Source of the DNA: Theobroma cacao
Taxonomy: Eukaryota > Streptophyta > Magnoliopsida > Malvales > Malvaceae
Assembly: GCF_000208745.1 (NCBI RefSeq)
Contig: NC_030859.1
Coordinates: 2,107,367-2,171,366 of the forward strand
Direction of reading: 5' to 3'
Length of the DNA stretch: 64,000 nt
Of this stretch, positions 23,951-37,200 are shown piece after piece. Within the stretch, counting starts at the first letter, position 1; each line of letters begins with the position of its first letter. The notes under the pieces are model-generated. The model searched no databases and was not told the origin of the DNA. It saw only the letters and a program-made list of their open reading frames with translations. The position numbers were made by a program, and so were the translations under genes.

Positions 23951-26900
23951 TAAATCAATAGGCTAAATTGCAAAAACCTAAAAAGATATAGTCAACAAAG
24001 TCAAAATGTCTGTACCAATATCAAAAACCAAAGTACTAGACATTTTATATTGGCTAATACAATCCCTTGATCCCTAAAACATTTTAAATTCGTAAAAAAA
24101 AAAAAAATTAAGCCAAGAAGAAGAGTGAAAATTTTTTCCAAAAATTTTTTTCAATCTTTTCAAAAATATCGACTCATTTTCATGAGTTTTAAGATTGTTT
24201 TCTAAAATATACTCGTGTTGTAGCTAGATTTGAAATTATTTTTTTTAATTTATTTATATTTCTGTCTATATTCTTCTATTTTCTTTCATGATCTAGCATG
24301 TCAAGAAAACCCTTTACGTATAATTTTTCTAATTATATTTATAAACTAATAAAACACAGACAGGCATACGTGCATTTATACTTATATATTTCTTGTTGTT
24401 TTCATAAAAATTTTCAAAAAAGAAAAATATGTTCCAAGAATACACGTAATTACATACAAAATCAAATAAAGAATATATATATTATATTATATTAAATTAC
24501 ATTAATTAGCTGGCAATAGTAAGTTAAAACTCAATTTCAATTGAAGACTGATAATGAAAACTTAGCACGTTTAATTTGATATATAGAAGAAGTGACCTGC
24601 CTAATCAATTGAATGGAGGTTGAGGATAAGATGGGACGCTCTAGATTTGATAATCCCTTCCAACGACTAATATTTAATTATATTAAAAGTCTATACTACC
24701 TACATGTTAATTAATTAATTAATTTAACACCCACTCTTTTCTCCTTTTTTTTTCCCTTCAGTCCATCAAATATTTTCCACGTATCCCACAAGCTGGCAAG
24801 ATTCAACTTCAAGTTTCCCTTGATCAATTGTTAGATAGGTTCTTATTTTATTAAATTAAAAAATTGACATTTTTATAATTTTTTTTTAATTTTATAAATT
24901 CTAATCAACGAAATATCTGATACGGAGATAATAATTTTTTTAAAAAGAAAAATTCGATTGATTATTGATAATGAATACATAAATACCGATTCGAGTCTGC
25001 TGCATTAACGATCTGTTGGAGTCATAGCATCATTATAGTTATATATTATAGCTTGCAAAGACAATAATTATTTTACACGGATATTGTTTAATTCAAGTTG
25101 TTTATAAAAGGACTTTGGAATAAAGACGAGTGGAACTACAATTGCAAGGAATTGGTGTGTTTTTCATACAAAAATAAGCATATCTCACTCATTAATTCTC
25201 AAGAAATTGTGTTGAAAATGATATCTCAAGAGATTTTTGGAGAGATAGGATATTTCAAAAGAAAATTGGTCAATGGAAGAGCAACAAGACTTGGCCTATA
25301 CGTACATTTATTCCCCAAACATGTAATTTTGAGGGGTGTTACCTTCAATTTCATTTTGGGGTCATCACAATCCATGCACTATGGTCCACTGGATCTAGCA
25401 AAATATCAAGCTGTGGCCTCTGCCCATGCAAGTTTGTTGAGAAATTGACCCAAGAAAGAGAGAGAGACATAAAATTTAGGCATATAAAAAATCAACCAAT
25501 GTATATAGAAAAAAGACTTTATATTTGATTACAAAATAAATAAAATAAAATAAAAATTACAAATGGGAATCATATTGGACAAAGTGCAGGACCAACAACC
25601 ATAAGATGTGTATTCTGCTAAAAAATTATAGACAGTTAATTATGCTATTGTTGGCCAAGTCATGAAGACTCTAGAGAGACAGAGACTTTACTTTCTTTTT
25701 GGACCAATTGACCCTCCTTTAGACCCGAAAAGAGAAACCAAATTGGAAACTCCAATTCACACCCACATGCCTCACACAAGGGAGAGAGAGAGTTAAACTT
25801 GTTGGAACATCATGGCATGGGAAAGGTTGAATTCAGCTTTAAAGTCATAGTAACCTTGATGTACTATACCCCAAAAAGAATCTGCTGGTAATGTTTTGAT
25901 GGATAAATTGTTATAAACATTGCCATTCATCATAAAGGCTGAAAAAGAAGGAAAACATATTTTCAGGACTCTGTCCCAATCGTCCATTGGCAAAGAAATT
26001 GTGGTCCAAGGCCATGGGTGTATCTTTAATCTCCCTTTTTGCTTCTTCCCCCCAAATGGACCATTACTTAGCCCCTTATTTAATATGGTATTATTATTCT
26101 TACACGGCTCAAACTCAAAAGTTCACAGTGCATTTCATAATTATTTCAAGGGAAATGTTAACCAATCTCTAGAGGCATTAGTCAAGGTAATATTGAAGAT
26201 AATATTTGATGAAAGCAATGCATTAAATACAATTTTTTTTAAAAAAAATAATATCGTAATTAACTATACTTAATCAGAATCTACGACACCTGTTAATTGG
26301 AACTTTTTATTGGATGATATACAATTCAAATGAATTCATTGATTCAACTATGGATTGGGTAGGAGACAAATTTTCACTGATAGAGAATTGACATACATTC
26401 ACTCAGCTAACATTCAAATGTTATAATTATTTTCTTTTCTTGCAAAGTCTTATCCATCAAAGCAAAGTTTTTGAAAGATAATCAATCGGTTGTCACATTT
26501 GATATAGAGCTAACTACCTTGAAATATTTCTTGGATTTTTTTTGGGAAGAGAATGATGCTAAAGCAAAGGCCAATGAGTTAGTTGAGTTCTGGATTTATT
26601 TGAGTTCTGTGTTAATTAAGTTTGGTGAAAGTTCTAATCATGCATCAAGTAATCCTTAATGGTTCCAAAAGACTGGTTATGTATAGTCAAACTTGTCTCA
26701 AAGCAAGATTTATTCTAGCATCCAACATCATATCTTGGGTGAATTACAATCAAATTAATAACACTTAATTACCCTTTTTCAGCTAATTTTTTAAAATAAA
26801 ATATATTCATATATATTGACCATGTTAAATGTATATAGTTGTGAATATAATCAGTATTATATCGATTTATTGTATTGAATGTAATAATTATATCATATAC

Positions 26901-28754
26901 GTGAAGAATTATTTATTCAGCAAGATCGTGATGGATAAATGTAATTCAATTAAATAAATTATCAATAATTTAGATTGGTTTGTTATATGCCTACATCAAA
27001 TTAAATGAATTTGAGGAGAAGAGGGAGAGATAAAGTAATTAGAAGTGTCAATTTGTACAGCAAATGAACCCACGATGCCTTATTAAATTGCAAGAGGACA
27101 TTTCATACATTTATAAATACATAAATGGCATATGACAGTCCATTTTAGATTGATGTTAATACGACAGAAAAAACTTAATACTATATCATGTATAAATTAA
27201 TGATATAACTAAATTCAAAGGAATTTCCTATCAAACACTTTTTCTTTTCCATTTGATCTTCTTTGCAAAGGATATGCCCTACTATCCAACTATATACCAT
27301 TAATCAAGGTAATTGTTAATTTAATTAATATAAAAAGAATTAAGCGCCGTGATCAGCCTCCATAATAGCATATTCCCATATGCTTAAAGGTCTAATTACA
27401 TATCTTAGTACTGTGGGATTTTTTGAACATTCTTATAATACAAAATAGTATGTAATTAATTAATTAATTATTGCCTTTACATAGCTTCTAAGATAATGAT
27501 TCTTTGTCTCTAAAATTATATGGTGAGGTCAGTCTCATTTGGCCCACCAACGCATGGCCCCTCTTTAATTAATTTATCCGATTGCAACTAACTAAATCAT
27601 TCCATGTCTTCAATTTAAAAGTCCCATTCAACAATAATTTTTGATAGTAATTATGAAACTAATATATACTTTGTAAAGTGATTAACATCTATATTTTTTT
27701 TATTAGATGTTAAAGATGGTTACTTTCCAACTAATTGATACACTCCTAATTGTCTAAGGTCTATGTTTAATTAGCAAAGGACATTGAAATTTAATTTCAT
27801 TAATTTTTCTAAATACGACAAATTAATGATTTTAAATAATTATTGAATCTTATGAGTATTTATCAGTTGAAAATATGTCAAAAGTGGGAGTAATTTGGGG
27901 GGGGGGGGCGGCTTGAGACAATCTTAGTGGGAAAATTCTTGGCATCGATTCCTTAATTTCCAAGGTTCATACATTGACCATGCAGAGTGCCTTTAGGCAA
28001 TATTTCCTTGTCAAAACTTGCTGTCTTTGATAGCAGATCCATGAAATATATCTGAACATAAATCTTTCTATCATGAAATTAATATTTGATTGAATGAGTG
28101 GAATAATTAGACAAGTTTATTTATTTGGTGAGGCAGTAGTATGTATTTTCCATATCTGGCTTGTAAGTTAAACTTTTCATTAGCCATGAAGTTACATCAA
28201 ACGTTTGGTTTCTTAAAAATGCTTTTGAATTTCTTAATCTGAAGTGAAATTTAGTAGCTAATTGGATTGAAATTCCATCTCCCTGAGCTAATTAAGATTG
28301 TGAGGGGTGGGGGACAAAAGTTACAAAAAATGAAAAGCGAGAAGATAATGAAACAAAAACTCAATATAAATTTCATTTTAAAAATTTCGGATTTGAATCA
28401 GAAGATAAAAATTTGAGTATTCGACATTATTTATTATTAATGGAGCTATAAGATCATTGAACCAGAGGTCAGAGAGATCACAAGGCAAAGAAAGACCTAG
28501 AAGGTAAATACATGAAGATTTTAAAGACAATATAAGATCATCAAACGACATGATCTTATTAAAGCATACCAGTTGCCTGCAAAGTAGTGATTATTTTTGA
28601 AGAAGAGGATCGCGCATGCAACTATTGATGGAAAGAGAAATCAAAATCCTGAATTGTATTTGTAGCATGTGATTTAGGAAAAAGGGTTTTTTAAGGTTTG
28701 GGTGGTGTCGGAATCTAATTCCCATATCTAATCAATCTTTGGCAGAATATCTCC

Positions 28755-28785
<31 letters not shown>

Positions 28786-30399
28786 TTAACTCATTTCCAT
28801 GCAAAGAAAAGCAAACCCTTCCCATCTTGTATGCAGATATATATATGTACATGGTTGGAAAGCAAGCTTGGGTTTTGCAGCTTTTTGCCACCATTATTTT
28901 TTTTTTCACTTGCTGTCACCTTCCCATCCCACATTCTTCTTTCTCTCAAAATGATAATTTTATATAATTCAAGTGATTCATATAAAACGATGGTAAAAGT
29001 ACTCCATTTTTTTTTCTATTTCATTTTTTTGAAAGGCAATTAGTGATTTCATTACTCGTAATAGTGAAAAAAAAAAAAAAAACCTACCCTTTTGTAGTAG
29101 TAGAGCATACAGCACATGCAGAACATGAAGCTCCCTGTCATGGCTTGTCCTGCATGAAAAATGCGAAAGCGAGAAAAGAAAACTCATCAGGTTGCATATG
29201 TGATAAAACTACATAGTGAAATATTTAACAAGCTCTCTATGGAGACAAAAAAAAAAAAAAATCAATTTAATTATTTAGTTAGGTTAATAAGAGATAATTA
29301 AAGTGTTATAACATATATCACTATAATAATTATAAATTTTACACGTAAATCGGGAAATTACTATGAACAACCTCTAAACATGAATTAAAGATTGAACTCT
29401 TTTTAATGGAATTGAAAATTTCAGATTCGAATTCTCTCACTTCTTTAAATTTTTTCATATGTATCAGAAAAATATATATAAATGCAAAACTTAAAAGTTT
29501 AAATCGTTCACATAGGAAAGGAATATGCTTAAACATCAAAAACATTATCTCTCAATAAAATATGTAATCAAAACAGCTAGCTAGTGCGTTCATTATGTAA
29601 TTGGCTTAATTAGGATATAATCTAGGAGAGAGTAGTTAAACCCTTCCTTAGCATGAAATAATTATGCATTGACATTATAAAAGTGAAAAAGTAGGATTCA
29701 TGTGGACAAAGGGCTCACGTGTGTTTAAGGAAGGATTAAAGCAAAGAGAGAGAGAGAGAGGTAGATGAAAATGAGTGATTAGGAAGCTGACAAATCAGGC
29801 TCAAAATCGTGCTCACGTGCTTTTCCCATGAAGATTCTAAAGCCAAGATTCCTATATAATTTTTTAAGACCGTTCAATCTGCCACTGATTAAGTTTGATT
29901 TTGTTTTTGTAAATTGTAATTAATTAAAACCTTCCAAGCATGAGGTTAGTGCTAGTGGTCCATCAATTACTAGTCAGTTTTCTTGCTTTTGAATAATCAA
30001 AAGTATTCTTTCACATTTCGGAAGGTGATCCTAAAACCTATTTGAAAAATTGTGAGTCATGTTTATATTAGCTAACAATGATTATATAAATATTGATTTA
30101 AATATGATATATGATCTAACTGCAGATTCTGTACAATATTATAATTATATCTCAATATCACCTCTAATCTCTAAAACAATCAGAAATAACTATTGCATTT
30201 GTAGGTGCCTTCTTCTACAATTACACAATATGAGCCCCGTCCGTCAAAACTATACAAGAATTAATGCCCTTTGGGCACAATATGTAGCAAATCTTAGAAT
30301 TTTTCTATACATGCTTTGAGGTCATTATTTGGCTAGGTTCAAAAATATCCATCTGAATAATAAAAATGGAAGGTTCCTAAACAACCTAATATATATATA

Positions 30400-30840
30400 T
30401 ACGTTTTTAATTTAAAAGACTTGCTTGTTAGGTAGAGGAAGGTCCTTATTTATAAACTCAAATCTCACTTCATTTTTTTATTGTTATGGGACTCGTAACA
30501 TTCTGTTGCACTGGCTCTTTATCTATAGAAGAAAAAAACTCTTACAGATCCAGATCTATTTCGACTTTGATATCTTTCATGAGAGTCCCATATTAGTAAA
30601 AATCTGAGTATACTCTGATATCACTTGTCACAAATTTATTTTTCGACCCAAAAGACATACTTATTAAGTGATCGAAGATCTTTGTTTATAAACTTAAAAC
30701 TTGCACTTGTCACAGACTCATTTTTCGATCTAAAAGATATACTTGTTAAGTGATAAAAAATCCTTATTTATAAACTTAAAACCCGCTTCATCTCTTAATA
30801 TGGGACCCGTAACACCGCACCACATGCGTAGACCTGTCTA
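30400..30840. repeat. Internally repetitive dispersed element
   Basis: A block of the form ACTTRTTAAGTGAT..AAAGATC/AATCCTT.TTTATAAACTTAAAAC occurs at about 30659-30707 and 30731-30783, and a diverged form at about 30420-30470. TGGGAC(T/C)CGTAACA occurs at 30486 and again at 30802. Probably remains of LTR or other transposon sequence. Similar wording (cgtacccgtaa, ctcaaaagatatat) reappears near 60380. Confidence 0.4.
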
Positions 30841-31423
30841 CGATGTACAAGTCGAGCTTTGGATAGGATTTTCTAAACATTAGCTCGTCTTGAGATATTA
30901 ATCGGACTGAACCTGACTTATGAACGCTTTTAAACATACACCCTTTTTTTTTTTGATAAAACTAAATCAATGATTGATGGGCAATAATGAGCCCAAAACA
31001 CAAAAGTTGGGCCTTAATTTGCCGAAACTAGTTTCCTTAAGCCCAAAGTTATTTAATTCTTTCTTTAAAAGAAAGGTGCGGGCCCAAGAACTAACAAGTC
31101 CCAGTCCATCTCTTGGGCCCTGGGTGTAGCATTCTCTCTCTGCAATACTCAGGCTCAAGCTCATACGAAAGAGACCAGACCCAAACTCATTCATTGGCAT
31201 GGATTTCGGGTTGTGTTTGGATCCACACCCGGAACAGCCTGGACCCGTCAAAGCGCGTGGCCGACCTCGTCAAAAAACTCAAAATTCTCACCCGCTAAGC
31301 GAACTTTGAAAAACACACGCAACCAAAAAATTGTCGTGGACCAGCTCTTTTTCCAAATCCAAAACCGAATATCAGCCGTCCATCCTTTTAAAACCAACGG
31401 CTCAGAATCCCCATTCTCCCTCC

Positions 31424-31436
31424 GAACATTCCAGAA
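31424..31436 (+). promoter_or_regulatory. Heat-shock element (three alternating units)
   Basis: GAACATTCCAGAA is a perfect nGAAnnTTCnnGAAn array, the binding site of a trimeric heat-shock factor. It lies 24 bp upstream of the TATA box and 155 bp upstream of the HSC70 start codon, so heat or stress induction on top of basal expression is expected. Confidence 0.85.
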
Positions 31437-31460
31437 CCCAAACAAAGAAAACGAAAACCA

Positions 31461-31467
31461 TATAAAA
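31461..31467 (+). promoter_or_regulatory. TATA box of HSC70
   Basis: TATAAAA, placed 124 bp before the start codon, implying a leader of about 95 nt. Its closeness to the heat-shock element is typical of HSP70 promoters. Confidence 0.75.
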
Positions 31468-31590
31468 ACACCAACCCTAACGCCGAACCACACACACGGT
31501 TCAAATCGAAAGAACGATACCCTTTCGTATCTTCTTTCTTCTCCATTTTGATTTTTATCTTACCTTTGATTTTTGTTGGAATTTTTAGCA

Positions 31591-33770
31591 ATGGCCGGAA
31601 AAGGAGAAGGACCCGCGATCGGGATCGATCTAGGAACGACGTACTCGTGCGTCGGAGTATGGCAACACGACAGAGTCGAAATCATCGCTAACGACCAAGG
31701 CAATCGTACGACTCCGTCTTATGTCGCTTTTACTGATACCGAGCGTTTGATCGGCGACGCTGCTAAGAACCAAGTCGCCATGAACCCCATCAACACCGTC
31801 TTTGGTAATTTTTCTGATTCCCAGTCCCGGATTTTTGTTTAAAAGAATTTCATTTATTTTTATCCAGATCTAGAACGTCGAATTATTCTTAGATCTATAA
31901 GTAAATCTATGTTTCTCGGTTTTTTTTTATTTTTTATGACGTCATTATTTGATACGCTAGAGTCTAGGATCGTTGACGTTCATGTTTCGGCTGGTTGACT
32001 AAGAATGTTTTTAATAATAAAACAGATGCCAAACGATTAATCGGGAGAAGATTTACGGACTCAACGGTCCAAAGCGATATTAAGCTTTGGCCCTTTAAGG
32101 TTATTGCTGGGCCTGGTGATAAGCCCATGATTGTTGTTAATTACAAGGGTGAAGAGAAACAATTTGCTGCTGAGGAAATCTCTTCCATGGTTTTAATCAA
32201 GATGCGTGAGATTGCTGAGGCCTACCTTGGCTCCACTATCAAAAACGCTGTCGTTACGGTCCCTGCTTATTTCAATGATTCCCAAAGGCAAGCCACCAAG
32301 GATGCCGGAGTCATTGCTGGGCTTAATGTTATGAGAATCATTAACGAGCCAACTGCTGCTGCCATTGCTTATGGTCTTGATAAGAAAGCCACCAGTGTTG
32401 GTGAAAAGAACGTTTTGATTTTTGATTTGGGTGGTGGTACTTTTGATGTTTCTTTGCTTACTATTGAAGAAGGTATTTTTGAAGTTAAGGCTACCGCTGG
32501 TGATACTCATTTGGGTGGTGAAGATTTTGATAATAGGATGGTGAATCATTTTGTTCAAGAGTTTAAGAGGAAGAATAAGAAGGATATTAGTGGGAACCCC
32601 AGAGCATTGAGAAGGTTGAGGACTGCATGTGAGAGAGCTAAGAGGACTCTTTCATCCACTGCTCAAACCACCATTGAGATTGATTCTTTGTATGAGGGTA
32701 TTGATTTTTACTCAACTATTACTCGTGCGAGGTTTGAGGAGCTTAACATGGATCTTTTTAGGAAGTGTATGGAGCCTGTAGAGAAGTGCTTGAGGGATGC
32801 TAAGATGGATAAGAGCAGTGTCCATGATGTTGTCCTGGTTGGCGGTTCCACTAGGATTCCCAAGGTGCAGCAGTTGTTGCAGGACTTTTTCAATGGCAAG
32901 GAGCTTTGCAAGAGTATTAACCCTGATGAGGCTGTTGCTTACGGTGCTGCTGTCCAGGCCGCCATTTTGAGTGGTGAAGGAAATGAGAAGGTTCAGGATT
33001 TATTGCTTTTGGATGTTACCCCTCTGTCTCTTGGGTTGGAAACTGCTGGTGGTGTTATGACTGTTTTGATTCCAAGGAACACCACTATTCCCACCAAGAA
33101 GGAGCAGGTGTTCTCGACCTACTCTGATAACCAGCCGGGTGTGTTGATTCAAGTTTATGAGGGTGAGAGAGCAAGAACTAGGGACAACAACTTGTTGGGT
33201 AAGTTTGAGCTTTCTGGTATTCCTCCAGCACCTAGGGGTGTTCCTCAAATCACTGTTTGCTTTGATATTGATGCAAACGGTATCCTGAATGTCTCTGCTG
33301 AGGACAAGACTACCGGCCAGAAGAACAAGATTACAATCACAAATGACAAGGGTAGATTGTCCAAGGAAGAAATTGAAAATATGGTCCAGGAGGCAGAGAA
33401 ATACAAGGCTGAGGATGAGGAGCACAAGAAGAAGGTTGATGCCAAGAATGCTTTGGAGAACTACGCCTACAACATGAGGAACACAGTCAAGGATGAGAAG
33501 ATTGGTTCAAAGCTTGACCCAACTGACAAGAAGAAGATTGAGGATGCCATTGATGGGGCTATCCAATGGTTGGATAACAACCAGCTAGCTGAGGCCGATG
33601 AGTTCGAGGACAAGATGAAGGAGCTTGAGAGCATCTGCAATCCCATCATCGCCAAGATGTACCAGGGTGCTGGTGCTGACATGGGTGCTGACATGGGTGC
33701 TGGCATGGATGATGATGCCCCTCCTGCTGGCGGCAGCGGTGCAGGTCCCAAGATCGAGGAAGTTGATTAA
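31591..33770 (+). CDS. HSC70: Cytosolic heat shock cognate 70 kDa protein (HSC70)
   Basis: Exon 1 (31591-31804) and exon 2 (32026-33770) join in the codon of the Asp following NTVF, the conserved single-intron position of plant cytosolic HSP70 genes, giving 652 residues. HSP70 signatures are intact: [15 protein letters not shown] near the N-terminus, [14 protein letters not shown] and [16 protein letters not shown] in the ATPase domain, then the substrate-binding domain and a flexible Gly/Met/Ala-rich tail ending in EEVD, which binds TPR co-chaperones and marks the cytosolic/nuclear form. The protein uses ATP cycles to bind and fold exposed hydrophobic peptides with J-domain partners. The 5' MAGKGEG start is usual. 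A near-perfect [12 protein letters not shown] repeat occurs in the tail. The gene has a heat-shock element and TATA box upstream and runs tail to tail with the next gene. Confidence 0.97.
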
Positions 33771-34289
33771 ATTTTAAGAAAGTATGACAAGCATTTGCCT
33801 ATGGTGTTATTTTTATGTTTCTGCGACTTATATCTTTAGAATGTTTTTGTTTAGGAATTCTCCACCATTTTGTCTTGAAAACTTCGTATCTTATTTTGGA
33901 GATACCTTTTTAGGTAATGAATGTTTCCCTTCGAGGGTTGTCGTTGTTTATTCAATTTCCCTTCTAGAGCATTGCCTCTGCTTGCATTTTCTTCCCTTTT
34001 CAAACTTGCTTATATCCTCAAGCAAACATAGGCCACAGATTAAATTAAAGTTAAAAAAAAAACAATTTGAAAGAAACTGCTACTGGGAAATATCAATACC
34101 ACCCCCTTGTTACGAGAAATATTCATTCTAGTCAAGAACAGCAGCGTTGAACATATACAACGAAACTTTTGAGGGTGAGTAAACAGGGATTGGAAACTTT
34201 GTTAGTCTTGTTCATTTTAGCTTATGCATACAAAAGAAACAAAAAATCAACCAAAATTTGACTTGATTTCCAGGGACCAATTATACTTT
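33771..34289. other. Convergent 3' region between HSC70 and the next gene
   Basis: Only 519 bp separate the two stop codons, so the stretch must hold both 3' UTRs and terminators. No gene is seen inside it. Confidence 0.6.
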
Positions 34290-37200
34290 TTATCCCAGAC
34301 CACTGTAGCTAGAAACCTTTTTGACAGCCTCTTCTTCCATTTGCACGAGTTGATGGCAAAAGGATTCAACATCTCGTGCCTCTTCCTTGAATGTTATCCT
34401 GAATTGCTTCCATTGATATTCACCAACTTCATCCTTCATCGCTTTACTACGAACCTTTCCCAGGACGTCAAATCCCCTACGATCAAGAGAGAGTATGTAT
34501 GCATCCTAGAAAGAACATTGAGTTCATTGTCAGACAAATGCAATCCAATGCTATAGAAGCTCATTATTAATTAACTGAAGACTATTCTCGAGGATCTACA
34601 ACTTTCCATGGTGAAATTAACAGCCTTAGCCCCATTGTTTCATGCATTCAATCAATACACACTTATCGGCCACATTTAGTAAGCAAATGAACATGATACA
34701 GTGATATAAACATCAAATCAATCCTTATCTTTCAAACCAAATGCACACACAAACACACAGAAAGTAGAAGCACAAGCAGCAGGATATGCATAATTGAAAT
34801 TGAAAGAGGAAAAAAGTATAGTGAGAGAGTGAAGCAAGGAAGATAACTAAAACTTTTGCATCTGCCAGTCATTAACAAAAACATATTAAAAGCAGGACAA
34901 GGGTAGTAAATCTTACTCTTGCATTTACATTCAAGTATATGAAACAAAAAAGGATCAGTGCTCTGCGCCTTGCTTCGCTTTGATTAATACCATCAATTAG
35001 CTTCGCAGAATAAGGTGCTATAAAGAAACAAATTAAAGATATAATCTGGTCAGAACAGTCTGAAAAATGCAATGTAACTTGCATGGTTGTAATTCATGCC
35101 ACTACTATCCTTAAGATAGAACAACAGTAGTTTCTGCAGTGAGGTCTTACCTAGCAAATCAGCTTTACACTTTTCTATATCTTCAAAGTCTACTTCATGA
35201 GTTCCTCCATTGCCATCAACAAACATGCAAGAACTGGATAGTAGATATTTAATGTCAGAAAGTCAACACATGAGATGCCTCTTTTTTCATTTTCCCTTTC
35301 TCTCAAACTAAGCCCCATTCTCATCATATTTACTAACTCTTTCAGCTAAATTTATTATATGATTTGAATACATGATTATTCCTCAAGTAAAATCATATTG
35401 AACAGGAATTTACCATAACATTGAAGCTTCAATATATAACATGAGGATCCCTATTGGTTCCTCTTTCAGACAGCACTTCAATCATCGATAACTTAAAAAC
35501 CAAAAGTAACATATTAACAACCCTCAAATAACAGTTTCTTGCAGGTTTTAATAGCAGGTGCTACCTCTTAACATGTCTGCATTATTTTTCAAGGCAATTA
35601 CATGCTACAGACAACTTCAGATATGAACCTTCTTTGAGGATATGATATGATATCACCCTTTCTAGAATCAGCAGAGAAGCGAAACCAAGCATCATTGACA
35701 CTGGGTTCAATGTGATGGCAATATCTACAGTTACTCATTATACCAAACCAACAATCTGAGTCAAAGTGGATACCTTAGATTGAACTTATAAATCACATAC
35801 TTTTCACCCCCATCAAGCAGCTCCTTAAGGTTTTCACTTCGAGATGTGGACAAGTGGTTAGAAGAACTTAATACACCAGAAACTGTATAACTAAATTCTT
35901 TAACTGCTTTCTCCTCAGAGAGCATGACTTCTTTAAGGGTTTCTGCAGCTGACTGAGCCTATAACATGAACAATAAAAATAAAGTTGACAGTGGTTGTAG
36001 GACTCTTCAAAATAAAGTCCTATGCCGTGCCATAGGAAGACTCAGCCATGGGAAAGAAGAAGAAAATTTAAGATTGACTATCAGACATACGATTTCTGCA
36101 AATGATGGTTAATATTCCAAAAAAGCCTTTATCCTGAAAGGATCACATTGTTAAAATATCAGGTTAATGGGGCTTTACTAGACACTTAATAAATCAGAAT
36201 CCCAAAAACTTATTTATATGATGTTTCTAAAATTTAGAGAAACAGATAAATAAATTACTAATATTCACAAATACTCAGTTTCTACTATTTTATCTTTAAT
36301 AGCTTATCAGTCGGAAAGTGTCATCTTGGTTGCTTTGATATTTGTACACATAGGGACACAGGAAAGTTAGGAAGATCAAATATGGCTACTAGTTACTTGA
36401 ACCTGGCGATATATAGTTGGTTTGACGACCATACCTTGTTTTTCTTTACATAATATGGACAATTGACCCAAAAATAAAAAGATTTCTGCAAATGATGGTC
36501 AATATTCGACCATCTAATTATGCATACATGCAGACTGCAGTTGCATTCTTGTAAGTCTGCTAATCTGGGCAGTCTAATCATGCACATATTACTCATTGCT
36601 GTACCAAATTCCCAAAACAATAGATGCTTTTCTAAATATAGTTACCTTTTTATCTTTGAGAGGCACAACATCCCCGGTTAGAGCAACCCGAGCCGGAAAC
36701 TGCAGCATGGTATTAGAGAAAGTTATACTATTGCTTTACGTCCAAAATACTTGCTCAAGTCATTCAGGAACTTACTCCTATTAAGAGCATTAGAACAATT
36801 GGAAAAATATATACTATCCAAAGAAATGAAGCTCCCTCTAGGAACAAAAATACTGCTTGCAACAAAAGACATGTGGTGCAAGTTAAAACAGACACCAACC
36901 TTGTTCATTGATTTAAGTAATCTTGCAAGAGGCCCTGGGAAGGGACTGGCTACAGAAAATGAACCACGTTCATCAATTATAGTGTTCTGCGTACAAATAG
37001 GAAATAATGAAATAATCAAGAATTCTGTACACACAGTGACTAGATAGTTTCTCAAAGTTCTAAGAACTCATACAAACTAAGGAATTAAGTTCTGCATTCA
37101 TAGTAGTCTTTAAAGAGTAAAAAATATTTTGGAAATGGAATTTAAACTTTATCCAAGAAAGATAAAAGGTAAATAAAGGGCTTATACTGGAAACATGATG

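Larger units (their letters stand above)
19572..31423. other. Long gene-poor AT-rich region
   Basis: About 11.9 kb with no coding region I can support. Visible contents: GA/CT-rich tracts (19676-19700, 28755-28785, 29745-29760), a G12 run at 27897-27908, TA runs, probable retroelement ends near 21390-21660 and 23785-23950, a GC-richer island at about 22130-22450, and a dispersed repeat at about 30400-30840. Open frames such as 25098-25448 are unrecognised and sit in AT-rich sequence without gene-like flanks. Confidence 0.45.

Noticed and set aside
25098..25448. 116-codon plus frame
   Set aside because: AT-rich, no domain, and no gene-like flanks. The length is not unusual for a 12-kb stretch of non-coding DNA.
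29113..29160. Small hairpin with CATGCAG/CTGCATG ends as a possible miRNA precursor
   Set aside because: The stem is short and interrupted, and the sequence does not match a conserved plant miRNA that I know.
31573..31842. HSC70 start at 31573 and read-through past 31804
   Set aside because: The ATG at 31591 gives the standard MAGKGEG start, and the GT at 31805 with AG at 32025 restores the conserved VFDAKRLIG junction.
36723..37055. Minus frame of 110 codons around exon 4 of the HugZ-like gene
   Set aside because: It contains the real exon (36900-36986) but extends into both introns. The spliced model is longer, in phase and conserved in character.
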